Program-made: the position numbers and the translations under genes | Shown: positions 38,738-47,153 of the stretch, in pieces | Layout: every line of letters begins with the position of its first letter | Numbering within the stretch: position 1 is the stretch's first letter | The notes under the pieces: model-generated | What the model saw: only the letters and a program-made list of their open reading frames with translations | Told to the model about the DNA's origin: nothing | The model's database searches: none | Source of the DNA: Agrobacterium tumefaciens | GTDB taxonomy: Bacteria; Pseudomonadota; Alphaproteobacteria; Rhizobiales; Rhizobiaceae | NCBI RefSeq assembly: GCF_017726655.1 | Contig: NZ_CP072308.1 | Span: 1,798,001 to 1,862,000, forward strand | Direction: 5' to 3' | Length of the DNA: 64,000 nt

Positions 38738-38813
38738 ATACGCGCGGTGCGGAAACGATGAAAAATCCATCCAATGGCATTTTAGCGGATGGTTTTCGTT
38801 GAAATCAGGCGAA

Positions 38814-38829
38814 TTAAGACTTAATTAAC
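38814..38829 (+). promoter_or_regulatory. CtrA-type site TTAA-N7-TTAAC
   Basis: TTAA (38814-38817), 7 bp, TTAAC (38825-38829) matches the alphaproteobacterial CtrA consensus exactly. It is about 340 bp from the RlpA-like start, rather far for direct control, but three GANTC sites lie nearby. Confidence 0.45.
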
Positions 38830-38879
38830 TACGCCGAATCGCTAAAATACTACTCATTGGAAAAATATTTCGCTCACGT

Positions 38880-38900
38880 TTCGTGAAGAGGATTCACGAA
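38880..38900. promoter_or_regulatory. Dyad TTCGTGAA-N5-TTCACGAA
   Basis: Perfect 8-bp arms at 38880-38887 and 38893-38900. The half-site is shared with the cysK upstream dyad and the dyad at 38998-39031. The regulator is unknown. Confidence 0.5.
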
Positions 38901-38997
38901 GCGGTGACTTGTAATAGCATTCCCCTTGACCCTTGATTCTGCATTATTTTTTGCGAGTGTTACGGCGCGTGTCGTCGGGACGTCTTTCCTGCTGGTT

Positions 38998-39031
38998 ATC
39001 ACGAATGTTACACTTTGTAACAGTTCGTGAT
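38998..39031. promoter_or_regulatory. Long dyad with ATCACGAA/TTCGTGAT outer arms
   Basis: Outer arms ATCACGAA (38998-39005) and TTCGTGAT (39024-39031), inner arms TGTTACA (39006-39012) and TGTAACA (39016-39022), one bulged G and a 3-base loop. As RNA it makes a 15-bp stem; a T7 run lies 12 bp later. It is either an operator or a terminator-like structure. Confidence 0.55.
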
Positions 39032-39163
39032 TTGAGATCAGCTTTTTTTCGCCATTTTTCCCTCGCCCTACAATCTCGCATCAAAAGGCGTTCAGGCCAG
39101 TAAATGGCCGTTTAGCAAGGGCACAATCAATCGGCGCGGGGCCGATTTTCAGGGAAGTACAGT

Positions 39164-39532
39164 TTGTTGAATATCCGTCGTATAACTTTCACCGCTGCAA
39201 CTATAGCCGCCTGTTCCATCATCGCGCCTCTTCAGGCGAATGCGGCAAATGGTTGTGGAGGCGCATCGTGGTATGCGTTGTCCTCCAAGACTGCTTCAGG
39301 CGAGCGTATGAACGCTGCCAACCTGACAGCCGCTCACCGCTCCCTGCGGTTCGGCACCAAGGTCAAGGTTACCAACGCCCGCAACGGCAAGGCGGTCGTG
39401 GTGCGCATCAACGACCGCGGGCCATTCATCAAGGGCCGCGTTCTCGATCTTTCCAAGGCTGCCGCCAAGAACATCGGCATGATCAGTTCCGGCACCGCCA
39501 AGGTCTGCTATGAGGTCGTCAAGGCCGATTGA
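39164..39532 (+). CDS. RlpA-like double-psi beta-barrel protein, TTG start
   Basis: A 122-residue exported protein. Signal peptide about 1-28 ('[21 protein letters not shown]'), then a single DPBB domain: '[75 protein letters not shown]'. RlpA proteins bind or cleave denuded glycan strands at the septum. No lipobox and no SPOR domain are present, so it is a short soluble form. Two tandem TTG codons (39164, 39167) follow AGGGAAG; no ATG fits. Confidence 0.85.
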   Translation: MLNIRRITFTAATIAACSIIAPLQANAANGCGGASWYALSSKTASGERMNAANLTAAHRSLRFGTKVKVTNARNGKAVVVRINDRGPFIKGRVLDLSKAAAKNIGMISSGTAKVCYEVVKAD

Positions 39533-39593
39533 GCCTTGCCCTCGCCGCCTTTCACGTCTACCAACCGGGCTTATCAGAAGAACGAGGTAGACA

Positions 39594-40883
39594 ATGCGTT
39601 TAGGCGGACGTTTGGCCGGAGCGATCGAAGTATTGGCGGACATTGAGGGACGCAGACGTCCCGTCGCCGATGCTCTGAAGGATTGGGGCCTTGCCCATCG
39701 TTTCGCCGGTTCCGGCGACAGGGCGGCCATCGGCAACATCGTCTATGACGCGCTGCGCATGAAGCTCTCGCACGCCTGGCTGATGGATGATGATAGCGCT
39801 TCCTCTCTCGCCTACGCGGTTTTGCTGCGGCAATGGGGCAAAAGCTTCGAGGCGCTCGCGGCGGAATTCGAAGGCGACAAGTTCGCCCCCGCCGCACCCG
39901 ATGCGGAAAAGCAGCAGGCGTTCTTATCCCGTTCGCTCACCGAGGCGCCGGCCTATATTCAGGGCGATATTCCCGAATGGGTGCAAACTTCCTTTAAGAC
40001 GGCATTTGGAGAGCGCTGGCTCACCGAGGCGCAGGCGCTGAACGAGCGCCCCACGCTTGATCTTCGCGCCAACACGCTGAAGGCAACGCGCGACAAGGTG
40101 ATGAAGGCGCTGGAGGAGAGCGGCGCGGAAGCCACGCAGATTGCCCGGCAGGGCGTTCGTATACCGGCCGGCACAGGGCCTTCCCGCCTGCCAAACGTGA
40201 CAGCCGAACTTTCCTTCCAGAAGGGCTGGTTCGAGGTGCAGGACGAAGGTTCGCAGATCGTCGCCGATCTTGCCAGTGCCCATGAAGGCGAACAGATCCT
40301 GGACTTCTGCGCCGGCGGCGGCGGCAAGACGCTGGCCATGGCGGCCAGCATGAACAACAAGGGCCAGGTTCACGCCTTCGATGCTGATCGCAAACGGCTC
40401 GCACCGATCATCGAGCGGCTGAAGCGGGCCGGTACACGCAATGTGCAGGTGCATGACCGCGCCTCCGGCCTTGCCCCGTTCGAGGGAAAATTCGACCGCG
40501 TCCTGGTCGACGCCCCCTGCACCGGCACCGGAACATGGCGCCGCCGCCCTGATACGAAATGGCGGCTGACGGCTCGCAATCTGGAAGAGCGTGTGCAGCA
40601 GCAGGGCGAGGCGCTTTCGCAGGCGAAGAGCTTCGTGCGACCGGGCGGCGAGTTGCTTTATGTCACCTGTTCGGTATTGCCGGAAGAAAACGAACAGCAG
40701 GTGCGCCGCTTCTGTGAGGAAAACCCTGAATTTGCCATTCGGTCCGCGATTGAGCGCTGGGAGACGATTTTCGGCGGCAAAGCGAATAAACCGCATTCTT
40801 CCGATGGCAAGACAGTAACGTTGACGCCTGCAACCACAGATACGGATGGATTCTTCTTCTGCGTGATGAAACGCGAAGCATAA
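39594..40883 (+). CDS. RsmB/NOP-type rRNA cytosine-C5 methyltransferase
   Basis: A 429-residue RNA m5C methyltransferase-like protein. The N-terminal NusB-like region is short; the SAM loop is 'ILDFCAGGGGKTLAMAASM', motif IV 'VDAPCTGTGTWRRRPDTKW' and motif VI 'YVTCSVLPEENEQQV' carry the two catalytic cysteines. It belongs to the RsmB-like alphaproteobacterial group; the exact target is not certain. It starts 61 bp after the RlpA-like gene. Confidence 0.9.
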   Translation: MRLGGRLAGAIEVLADIEGRRRPVADALKDWGLAHRFAGSGDRAAIGNIVYDALRMKLSHAWLMDDDSASSLAYAVLLRQWGKSFEALAAEFEGDKFAPAAPDAEKQQAFLSRSLTEAPAYIQGDIPEWVQTSFKTAFGERWLTEAQALNERPTLDLRANTLKATRDKVMKALEESGAEATQIARQGVRIPAGTGPSRLPNVTAELSFQKGWFEVQDEGSQIVADLASAHEGEQILDFCAGGGGKTLAMAASMNNKGQVHAFDADRKRLAPIIERLKRAGTRNVQVHDRASGLAPFEGKFDRVLVDAPCTGTGTWRRRPDTKWRLTARNLEERVQQQGEALSQAKSFVRPGGELLYVTCSVLPEENEQQVRRFCEENPEFAIRSAIERWETIFGGKANKPHSSDGKTVTLTPATTDTDGFFFCVMKREA

Positions 40884-40933
40884 AACAGGTTTTGCACGCA
40901 GCGATTTTAGTTGAGGAGCGCGACGCGGCGTTG

Positions 40934-40950
40934 TTTCAAAGCGTTCTAAA
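40934..40950. promoter_or_regulatory. Degenerate Irr (ICE) box upstream of the imelysin cluster
   Basis: TTTCAAA-GCG-TTCTAAA matches the Irr consensus TTTAGAA-N3-TTCTAAA in 12 of 14 positions, with the right half perfect. It is 89 bp before the imelysin start. A further CACAAGTTTGTG dyad (40964-40975) follows. Supported by pattern only. Confidence 0.45.
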
Positions 40951-41038
40951 CTAGAATGTTTGACACAAGTTTGTGATTGGGTCAGAACTCGCCTGCCGCA
41001 GCGCGACGTTATGTCGTGTCTGCCGAAGGAGAGGGTTC

Positions 41039-42316
41039 ATGATCCGCAAGACAATTCTCAGCGCGTCCTTCGCGCTTCTGGCCGCATCGGCGGTCTTCAC
41101 CGCGCCGCCTGCACGGGCAGCGACCGACGCCGCAGCCGTGATCAAGCATTATGCGGATGTGGCCCATGCCAAATACGAGGATTCGCTGACTACCGCGAAG
41201 GCGCTCGACAAGGCTATCGACGCGCTGATCGCAACGCCGAGCGAAGAGACCCTCAAAGCCGCGCGCGAAGCCTGGATCAAGGCGCGCGTTCCCTATCAGC
41301 AATCGGAAGTCTATCGTTTCGGCAATCCGCTTGTTGATGCCTGGGAAGGCAAGGTCAACGCCTGGCCGCTGGATGAGGGTCTGATCGATTATGTCGATAG
41401 CTCCTACGGGACGGAAAGCGATGAGAACGAGCTCTACGTTGCCAACATCATTGCCAATCCGAAAATCAAGATCAGCGGTGAGGACGTCGACGCCTCCAAG
41501 ATCACCCCGGAGCTGATCGAAAGCCTGCACGAGGCGGGCGACGTCGAAGCCAATGTGACGACCGGTTACCATGCCATCGAGTTCCTGCTCTGGGGTCAGG
41601 ATCTGAACGGCACCGGTCCGGGCGCCGGCAACCGCCCTTACACCGATTACGACAAGGCGAATTGCACGAATGGTAATTGTGACCGCCGCTCAGATTACCT
41701 GAAATCAGCCTCCACTCTCCTGATCAAGGATCTTCAGGAAATGGTGGATGCCTGGGCGCCGGAGGGTGAGGCGACGAAGACGGTGGAAGCCGATCCGAAA
41801 GCGGGCCTCACCGCCATTTTGACCGGCATGGGTTCACTCTCCTATGGTGAGCTTGCGGGCGAGCGCATGAAGCTTGGCCTGCTGCTGCACGATCCGGAAG
41901 AGGAGCATGATTGCTTCTCCGACAATACCTATAATTCGCATCTGAACGACGCCATCGGCATCGCTTCGGCCTATACGGGTGACTATACCCGCGTGGACGG
42001 CACGAAGATGACCGGTGCGTCGCTGTCGGAACTCGTCGGTGCCAAGGACAAAGCGCTGAACGACGAGATGCTGGCAAAGCTTAACAAGACGCTCGACGCC
42101 ATGCATGCGATGGAAAAGCGTGCCCAGACGGTCGAAGCCTACGACCAGATGATCGGCGAAGGCAACAAGGAAGGAAACGCCGTGGTTCAGGCGGCCATCG
42201 ATGGCCTGATCGACCAGACCAAGACGGTCGAACGCGTTATTGCGGCACTCGATCTTGGCAAGATCCAGCTTGAGGGTTCGGACAGCCTGGACAATCCGAC
42301 CACCGTCTTCAAATAA
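41039..42316 (+). CDS. Imelysin family periplasmic iron-regulated protein (IrpA/ICMP-like)
   Basis: A 425-residue exported protein. Signal peptide about 1-24 ('SFALLAASAVFTAPPARA'), then an all-helical imelysin domain with the family motif GxHxxE in 'TGYHAIEFLLWGQDL'. Cysteines occur in 'DKANCTNGNCDRR' and 'EEHDCFS'. Imelysins (peptidase M75) are linked to iron uptake; the peptidase label is doubtful, since the metal motif resembles EfeO. Start ATG 41039 after AAGGAGAGG. First gene of a four-gene cluster. Confidence 0.88.
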   Translation: MIRKTILSASFALLAASAVFTAPPARAATDAAAVIKHYADVAHAKYEDSLTTAKALDKAIDALIATPSEETLKAAREAWIKARVPYQQSEVYRFGNPLVDAWEGKVNAWPLDEGLIDYVDSSYGTESDENELYVANIIANPKIKISGEDVDASKITPELIESLHEAGDVEANVTTGYHAIEFLLWGQDLNGTGPGAGNRPYTDYDKANCTNGNCDRRSDYLKSASTLLIKDLQEMVDAWAPEGEATKTVEADPKAGLTAILTGMGSLSYGELAGERMKLGLLLHDPEEEHDCFSDNTYNSHLNDAIGIASAYTGDYTRVDGTKMTGASLSELVGAKDKALNDEMLAKLNKTLDAMHAMEKRAQTVEAYDQMIGEGNKEGNAVVQAAIDGLIDQTKTVERVIAALDLGKIQLEGSDSLDNPTTVFK

Positions 42317-42323
42317 TCATTCG

Positions 42324-42351
42324 GGCGGGCCGCAGTCCATTGCGGCCCGCC
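42324..42351 (+). promoter_or_regulatory. Strong intercistronic hairpin between imelysin and diheme genes
   Basis: Perfect 11-bp GC-rich stem GGCGGGCCGCA / TGCGGCCCGCC with a 6-base loop, no T run. It probably lowers or protects transcripts between the first and second genes, favouring high imelysin output. Confidence 0.65.
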
Positions 42352-42375
42352 TGTCAAATGTGCTTTCCCACCGTC

Positions 42376-43899
42376 ATGGAAATGTCGCTGCCTCCGATCC
42401 GCAAGCCGTTTTTCGTCGCCGGGGCAGCCTGCCTGGTGGCATCGGTGACGCTCGCCGCGCCGCTGCGTGACGACCTGACGGAGGCCGACCGAAGCCGCGT
42501 GCTGGCTGTCACTGCGCCGACGACCGATTTCACGAAGCCGGAGCCCTTCGAGGCCATGTCCGGCGGCGCGACCACCAGCACCGGCAAGGTCGATGGCAAC
42601 GCATTTTCCCATCCGTCCGCCACGATGCCTTTCGAGCGGAAGCAGGATTTCAAGCTTGGCAACGCGCTGTTCCAGAAGCTTTGGGTTTCTTCGCCTTCCT
42701 CCACACAGGCCTCGGATGGGCTCGGCCCTCTCTATAACGCGCGATCCTGCCAGACCTGCCACGTGAATGACGGCAGGGGCCGCCCGCCACTTGCCGCAGA
42801 AGACCCGGTTTCGCTGTTTTTGCGTCTGGCGCGACCCGCCCGTGACGAGGAGGAACGGGCCGCGATTGCGCGCCATGAGGTGCTGAATTTTCCCGATGAG
42901 ACCTATGGCCGGCAGTTGCAGACTCTGGCTATCCCGGGGCTCCCAGCCGAAGGCAAACCGGTCATCACCTACACTGAAGCGCCGGTCAAGCTTTCGGATG
43001 GTGAAGTGATAATGCTGCGCAAGCCTGCATACGTCGTTAAAGATTTGAGTTATGGCCCCCTCGGCGCTGACACGACGCTGTCAGCGCGCATTGCCATGCC
43101 CACGCTCGGGCTTGGTCTCATCGAAGCGATTGGGCAGGCCGATATTCTGGCCAATGCCGACCCTGACGATAAAGATGGCAACGGCATTTCCGGGCGTCCG
43201 GCATGGGTGAAGGATCACCGCACCGGCGAGACGACGCTTGGCCGGTTCGGCTGGAAAGCGCAGAATGCCAGTGTGCGCGACCAGAGCGCCAGCGCCTTTT
43301 CCCACGATATCGGCATTTCCACACCGGATGCGCCGAATGCCTATGGCGATTGCACTTCTGCACAGAAGAACTGTCTTGCCATGCCGACGGGCGTGCAACC
43401 CCGGCTTGGGCCTGTGGAAGCACCCGATCCAATACTCGATCTCGTGACTTTCTACACCGAAAACCTCGCCGTCCCTCGCCGCCGAGATGTTGATGATCCG
43501 GTGGTCCTCCACGGAAAGCAACTTTTCTATACGTCCGGCTGCACGGCCTGCCACACGCCGAAATTCGTCACCCGCCGCGACGCCACCGACCCCATGCATT
43601 CCTTTCAGTTGATCTGGCCTTATGCGGATTTCCTGTTGCACGACATGGGAGAGGATCTTGCCGATGGTCAGCAGGTGGGCGAAGCCAGCGGGCGGCACTG
43701 GCGCACCCAGCCGCTCTGGGGTATCGGCTTGACGCAGCGCGTGAACGGTAACGGCTTTTACCTGCACGATGGCAGGGCGCGCAGCCTGCTGGAAGCGATA
43801 TTGTGGCACGGTGGCGAAGGGCAGACGGCGCGCGACGCCTTCGCCGCCTTGCAAAAATCCGACCGGCAGGCTTTGCTGGCCTTTCTGGAGTCCCTTTGA
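42376..43899 (+). CDS. Diheme c-type oxidoreductase-like protein (DUF1111)
   Basis: About 507 residues with an N-terminal hydrophobic export segment ('PFFVAGAACLVASVTLAAP') and two CxxCH haem sites: 'SCQTCHVNDGRGRPP' and 'GCTACHTPKF'. The family is MauG/cytochrome-peroxidase-like and was named thiol oxidoreductase. It is probably periplasmic and may oxidise or reduce iron or a ligand for the imelysins. Start is uncertain (ATG 42358, 42376 or 42382; none has a good ribosome site). Its stop overlaps the next ATG by one base. Confidence 0.85.
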   Translation: MEMSLPPIRKPFFVAGAACLVASVTLAAPLRDDLTEADRSRVLAVTAPTTDFTKPEPFEAMSGGATTSTGKVDGNAFSHPSATMPFERKQDFKLGNALFQKLWVSSPSSTQASDGLGPLYNARSCQTCHVNDGRGRPPLAAEDPVSLFLRLARPARDEEERAAIARHEVLNFPDETYGRQLQTLAIPGLPAEGKPVITYTEAPVKLSDGEVIMLRKPAYVVKDLSYGPLGADTTLSARIAMPTLGLGLIEAIGQADILANADPDDKDGNGISGRPAWVKDHRTGETTLGRFGWKAQNASVRDQSASAFSHDIGISTPDAPNAYGDCTSAQKNCLAMPTGVQPRLGPVEAPDPILDLVTFYTENLAVPRRRDVDDPVVLHGKQLFYTSGCTACHTPKFVTRRDATDPMHSFQLIWPYADFLLHDMGEDLADGQQVGEASGRHWRTQPLWGIGLTQRVNGNGFYLHDGRARSLLEAILWHGGEGQTARDAFAALQKSDRQALLAFLESL

Positions 43900-45020
43900 T
43901 GAAGCTTGCCATGCGAAAATTATCCAGTGTTCTGTCCGTTTTTCTGCTTTTCGCTCCGCCCCTGGCGAGGGCGCAGGATGTGGAACTGCTGCCACCACCG
44001 CCGCTTGACCCTGTGCAGGTGCGCAGCGTGATGGAAAAGGCCGTGAATGGATTTATCCGCCCCGGCTACGACCACTTCAGGGGGGCCGCGGAAAAACTCG
44101 AGGGCAGCATGAAAGCCCTTTGCGAAGCTCCCTCCCCGGTGACGGAAACAGCGGCCAAGGCGGCTTTTGCCGATACCGTATCAAGCTGGTCGACCATCGA
44201 AATCGTGCGGGTTGGACCTGTCATCGAGAAGAACCGTTTCGAACGCGTGCTTTATTACCCCGACAAGAAGGGTCTCGGCCTGAAGCAGGTGCAGCGTTAC
44301 CTTTCGGAAAAGGATGAAAGCGTTACCACCGCCGATGGCCTGAAAGGCAAGAGTGTCGCGGCACAGGGGCTTGGCGCGCTGGAATTCGTGCTTTACGGCA
44401 CGGGTGCGGAAGAATTGCTCGACAAGAAAGGTGACTTCCGCTGCCGCTTCGGCGCTGCCATCGCCGGTAATATCGCCAATGTGGCGACAGAGCTTTCCGA
44501 CAGCTGGAACGCGCCTGATGGTGCACAGAAAAACTGGACACAGCCGGGACCGGACAACCCCGTCTTCCGCGACGAGCGCGAGGCGCTCGTCGGGTTGCTC
44601 GGCATTCTCGTGCACGGCGCAGAGGCAATCCGCGACCAGCGGATCGAAACCTTCTACAAGGGACCGGACAAGGCGATCTTTCCCCGAACCGCCATTTACT
44701 GGCGATCCGGCCTGACCTGGAAGAGCATCTCCGCCAATATCAAAGCTGTTCAGACGCTGCTGCACACGGCGGATATGGTCGAACTCGTGCCGCCCGACCA
44801 GCGCTCCATCGTCAACTCCATCGACTTCATCGCCAAATCGATGGTCCGCGTCGCCGGAACCATCGACACGGATGTGCAGAAGGCACTGGATCAGGACGAC
44901 CAGCGCGCTAAGGTGGATTATCTGCTGCTCAATGGCAAAGATCTAATCTACCGCCTGAACGACCAATATGGCGGGGCAATCGGCCTCAGTTCCGGCTTCT
45001 CCTTCGCCGACGGGGATTGA
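43899..45020 (+). CDS. Second imelysin family protein
   Basis: A 373-residue exported helical protein (signal about 1-26, 'LSVFLLFAPPLARAQ'). The imelysin motif is altered: 'GLGALEFVLYG' keeps Gly and Glu but has Gly for the His of GxHxxE, so metal binding may be weakened or different. The region 'DEREALVGLLGILVHGAEAIRD' matches the family's second helical bundle. It is translationally coupled to the diheme gene. Confidence 0.85.
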   Translation: MKLAMRKLSSVLSVFLLFAPPLARAQDVELLPPPPLDPVQVRSVMEKAVNGFIRPGYDHFRGAAEKLEGSMKALCEAPSPVTETAAKAAFADTVSSWSTIEIVRVGPVIEKNRFERVLYYPDKKGLGLKQVQRYLSEKDESVTTADGLKGKSVAAQGLGALEFVLYGTGAEELLDKKGDFRCRFGAAIAGNIANVATELSDSWNAPDGAQKNWTQPGPDNPVFRDEREALVGLLGILVHGAEAIRDQRIETFYKGPDKAIFPRTAIYWRSGLTWKSISANIKAVQTLLHTADMVELVPPDQRSIVNSIDFIAKSMVRVAGTIDTDVQKALDQDDQRAKVDYLLLNGKDLIYRLNDQYGGAIGLSSGFSFADGD

Positions 45021-45024
45021 ACCG

Positions 45025-46119
45025 ATGGCACCGGATCGTCGACCGCTGCTGATAGACCGGCGCAGCTTCATCAAGGCGGCGGGTATTCCCTTTCTCGCTG
45101 CTCTTGCTCCACGGTCACTCCATGCACTGGAGAGAACCGACGCTGTCTTTGCCTCCGCCTTCCGCGCCCGCGATGGCTCCTACGGCATTGCAACGGTGAG
45201 CGAAGCGGGCGAGATCATCGACCGGGTCACCCTTCCCGCTCGGGCCCATGGCATGGCGACCAGCCACGCGACAGGCATGACTGTGGCCTTTTCGCGCCGT
45301 CCCGGCACATTTTTCATGGCATTCGACCCTACGCGGCGGCGCGAACCTGTCGTGATGCATACGCCGGAGAACCGCCACTTCTACGGTCACGGGCAGTTCT
45401 CGCCGGATGGTTCGATCCTCTACGCCAGCGAAAACGATTTCGATGGCAATCGCGGTGTTATCGGCCTTTATGACGCACGCAACGGCTTTGCCCGCATCGG
45501 CGAATATGACGCGCACGGCATCGGCACACACGATATGACGGTCAGCGATGATGGTCGGCTGATCGTGATCGCCAATGGTGGCATCGAAACCCATCCGGAT
45601 TTCGGCCGCACGAAACTCAATATCGACGCGATGCAGCCTTCCCTCGTGCTGCTGGATGCCGCAGCGGGCCGGTTGATCCAGAAACACGCCATGCCGGAAA
45701 AACTACGGCAGCTTTCCACCCGCCATGTCGATCTTGGTGACGATGGCCGTGTCTGGTTCGCATGCCAATACGAGGGGCCGCGCAACGATCGTCCGCCGCT
45801 TGTCGGCCACTTCTCCAGAGGAGAGGATGTAATCTTCCTTGATCTACCGGAAGAAACGACGATACGCCTTGCCAATTATGTCGGGGCGATCGCCGTCAAC
45901 AGACACGAAGGGCTGGTGGGCCTCACCTCGCCCAATGGCAACGCCGTGGTGATGCTCGATGCAAAATCCGGTCGTGTCGTTTCCGAGACGAGCCTGCGCG
46001 AAGCGGCAGGCGTGGCCCCCGCCGCCAAGGGTATTGCGGTTTCCTCCTATGCTGGATTTTTCCGATCCATTCGCAGCGACGTCGCGTGGGACCAGCATAT
46101 CGTGCGCATAGCGGGCTAA
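45025..46119 (+). CDS. DUF1513 Tat-exported beta-propeller-like protein
   Basis: A 364-residue protein with a twin-arginine signal 'DRRSFIKAAGIPFLAAL' (residues about 11-27), so it is exported folded. The rest is made of repeated strands ('GHGQFSPDGSILYASENDFDGNRGVIGLYDA', 'THDMTVSDDGRLIVIANGG') as in YncE/WD-type propellers. DUF1513 proteins almost always sit with imelysins. It starts 4 bp after the second imelysin and ends the cluster. Confidence 0.85.
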   Translation: MAPDRRPLLIDRRSFIKAAGIPFLAALAPRSLHALERTDAVFASAFRARDGSYGIATVSEAGEIIDRVTLPARAHGMATSHATGMTVAFSRRPGTFFMAFDPTRRREPVVMHTPENRHFYGHGQFSPDGSILYASENDFDGNRGVIGLYDARNGFARIGEYDAHGIGTHDMTVSDDGRLIVIANGGIETHPDFGRTKLNIDAMQPSLVLLDAAAGRLIQKHAMPEKLRQLSTRHVDLGDDGRVWFACQYEGPRNDRPPLVGHFSRGEDVIFLDLPEETTIRLANYVGAIAVNRHEGLVGLTSPNGNAVVMLDAKSGRVVSETSLREAAGVAPAAKGIAVSSYAGFFRSIRSDVAWDQHIVRIAG

Positions 46120-46170
46120 AATATTGAAAAGGCTTGGGAACAAAAATATGGGCCGCGCATTGGAAGCGTC

Positions 46171-46623
46171 ATGAAAAACCTCACCGTCTACATTGTTTTT
46201 ATCGTCGCCGTTGTCGCCATCGGAGCTCTCATCGGCGTCAACAATGTGCCTGGTGAATGGTACCAGTCGCTGCAAAAGCCCTTCTTCAATCCACCGAACT
46301 GGATTTTTGGTCCAGTCTGGACAACGCTTTACGTGCTGATCGGCATTGCGGGCGCGCGCACTTGGATCAGAAGGCCCACGGGTACGCGGATGCGCCTCTG
46401 GTTCACACAGATGGTCCTCAATTTCCTGTGGTCGCCCATCTTTTTCGGCATGCAAAGCCCGGTCGGCGCGCTCGTCATCATCATCCCCATGCTAATCTGC
46501 ATCATTGCCTTCATGGTTCTGACTTTTAGCCGCGACCGGCTGTCGAGCCTGCTGTTCGCGCCCTACGCGCTGTGGGTCGCTTTTGCCACTGTCTTGAACG
46601 CCAGCATCGTCATGCTGAACTAA
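46171..46623 (+). CDS. TspO/MBR tryptophan-rich sensory protein
   Basis: A 150-residue protein with five membrane helices. 'EWYQSLQKPFFNPPNWIFGPVWTTLYVLIGIA' is the diagnostic TspO sequence; Trp-rich loops bind porphyrins and benzodiazepine-like ligands. In bacteria it takes part in tetrapyrrole and stress signalling. It is 51 bp after the iron cluster on the same strand, so it may be read with it. Confidence 0.92.
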   Translation: MKNLTVYIVFIVAVVAIGALIGVNNVPGEWYQSLQKPFFNPPNWIFGPVWTTLYVLIGIAGARTWIRRPTGTRMRLWFTQMVLNFLWSPIFFGMQSPVGALVIIIPMLICIIAFMVLTFSRDRLSSLLFAPYALWVAFATVLNASIVMLN

Positions 46624-46703
46624 AAAGCCGCTATTCCCCTTGCCTTGCCTGACGCGGCGCGCCATGTCAGTTTGCGATCAGGTAGAAGCAGGCAGGGTAA
46701 GCC

Positions 46704-47153
46704 ATGGAGATCACGGATCCCGGCGATTTTCGTCAGCGGATAGAAAGCAGCTTTGCACGGCAAGGTGTCGTTCAGGCGATCAATGCCGAGATCAGCCGGA
46801 TCGAACACCGACTGGTGGAAATCGAGCTACCCTTTCACGATAAGCTGACGCAGCAGCACGGCATCCTGCATGCGGGCGTTATTGCTGCCGGTCTGGATAC
46901 AGCCTGCACCTATGCCGCCTACACGATCATCGAGCCGGACGCTTCACTCCTGACAATCGAATTTAAGGTGAACCTCATGTCGCCGGGGCGAGGTGAGCGG
47001 TTTCTGTTTCGTGGTGAGATCATCAAGCCCGGCAACAATCTGATCGTTGCCGATGGTCGCGCCTACGCGCTGTCAGACGGGCCGGCGAAGCTGATCGCCT
47101 CGATGACGGGCACGATGATGGTGGTGAAAGGGCGTGAGGACATTACCGGATGA
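46704..47153 (+). CDS. PaaI-type hotdog thioesterase
   Basis: A 149-residue hotdog-fold acyl-CoA thioesterase candidate: 'QQHGILHAGVIAAGLDTACTYAAYTIIEPDASLLTIEFKVNLMSPGRG' contains the HGG-like loop and the central helix. The substrate cannot be read. Its stop overlaps the next start (ATGA), so it is coupled to the nucleosidase gene. Confidence 0.85.
   Translation: MEITDPGDFRQRIESSFARQGVVQAINAEISRIEHRLVEIELPFHDKLTQQHGILHAGVIAAGLDTACTYAAYTIIEPDASLLTIEFKVNLMSPGRGERFLFRGEIIKPGNNLIVADGRAYALSDGPAKLIASMTGTMMVVKGREDITG

Larger units (their letters stand above)
38738..39163. other. 426 bp regulatory spacer upstream of the RlpA-like gene
   Basis: It contains an exact CtrA-type site TTAA-N7-TTAAC (38814-38829), GANTC sites at 38836, 38891 and 38935, an inverted repeat TTCGTGAA-N5-TTCACGAA (38880-38900), a long imperfect dyad at 38998-39031, and a hairpin AATCGGC/GCCGATT (39129-39147) just before the start codon. 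No gene is seen. Confidence 0.65.
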
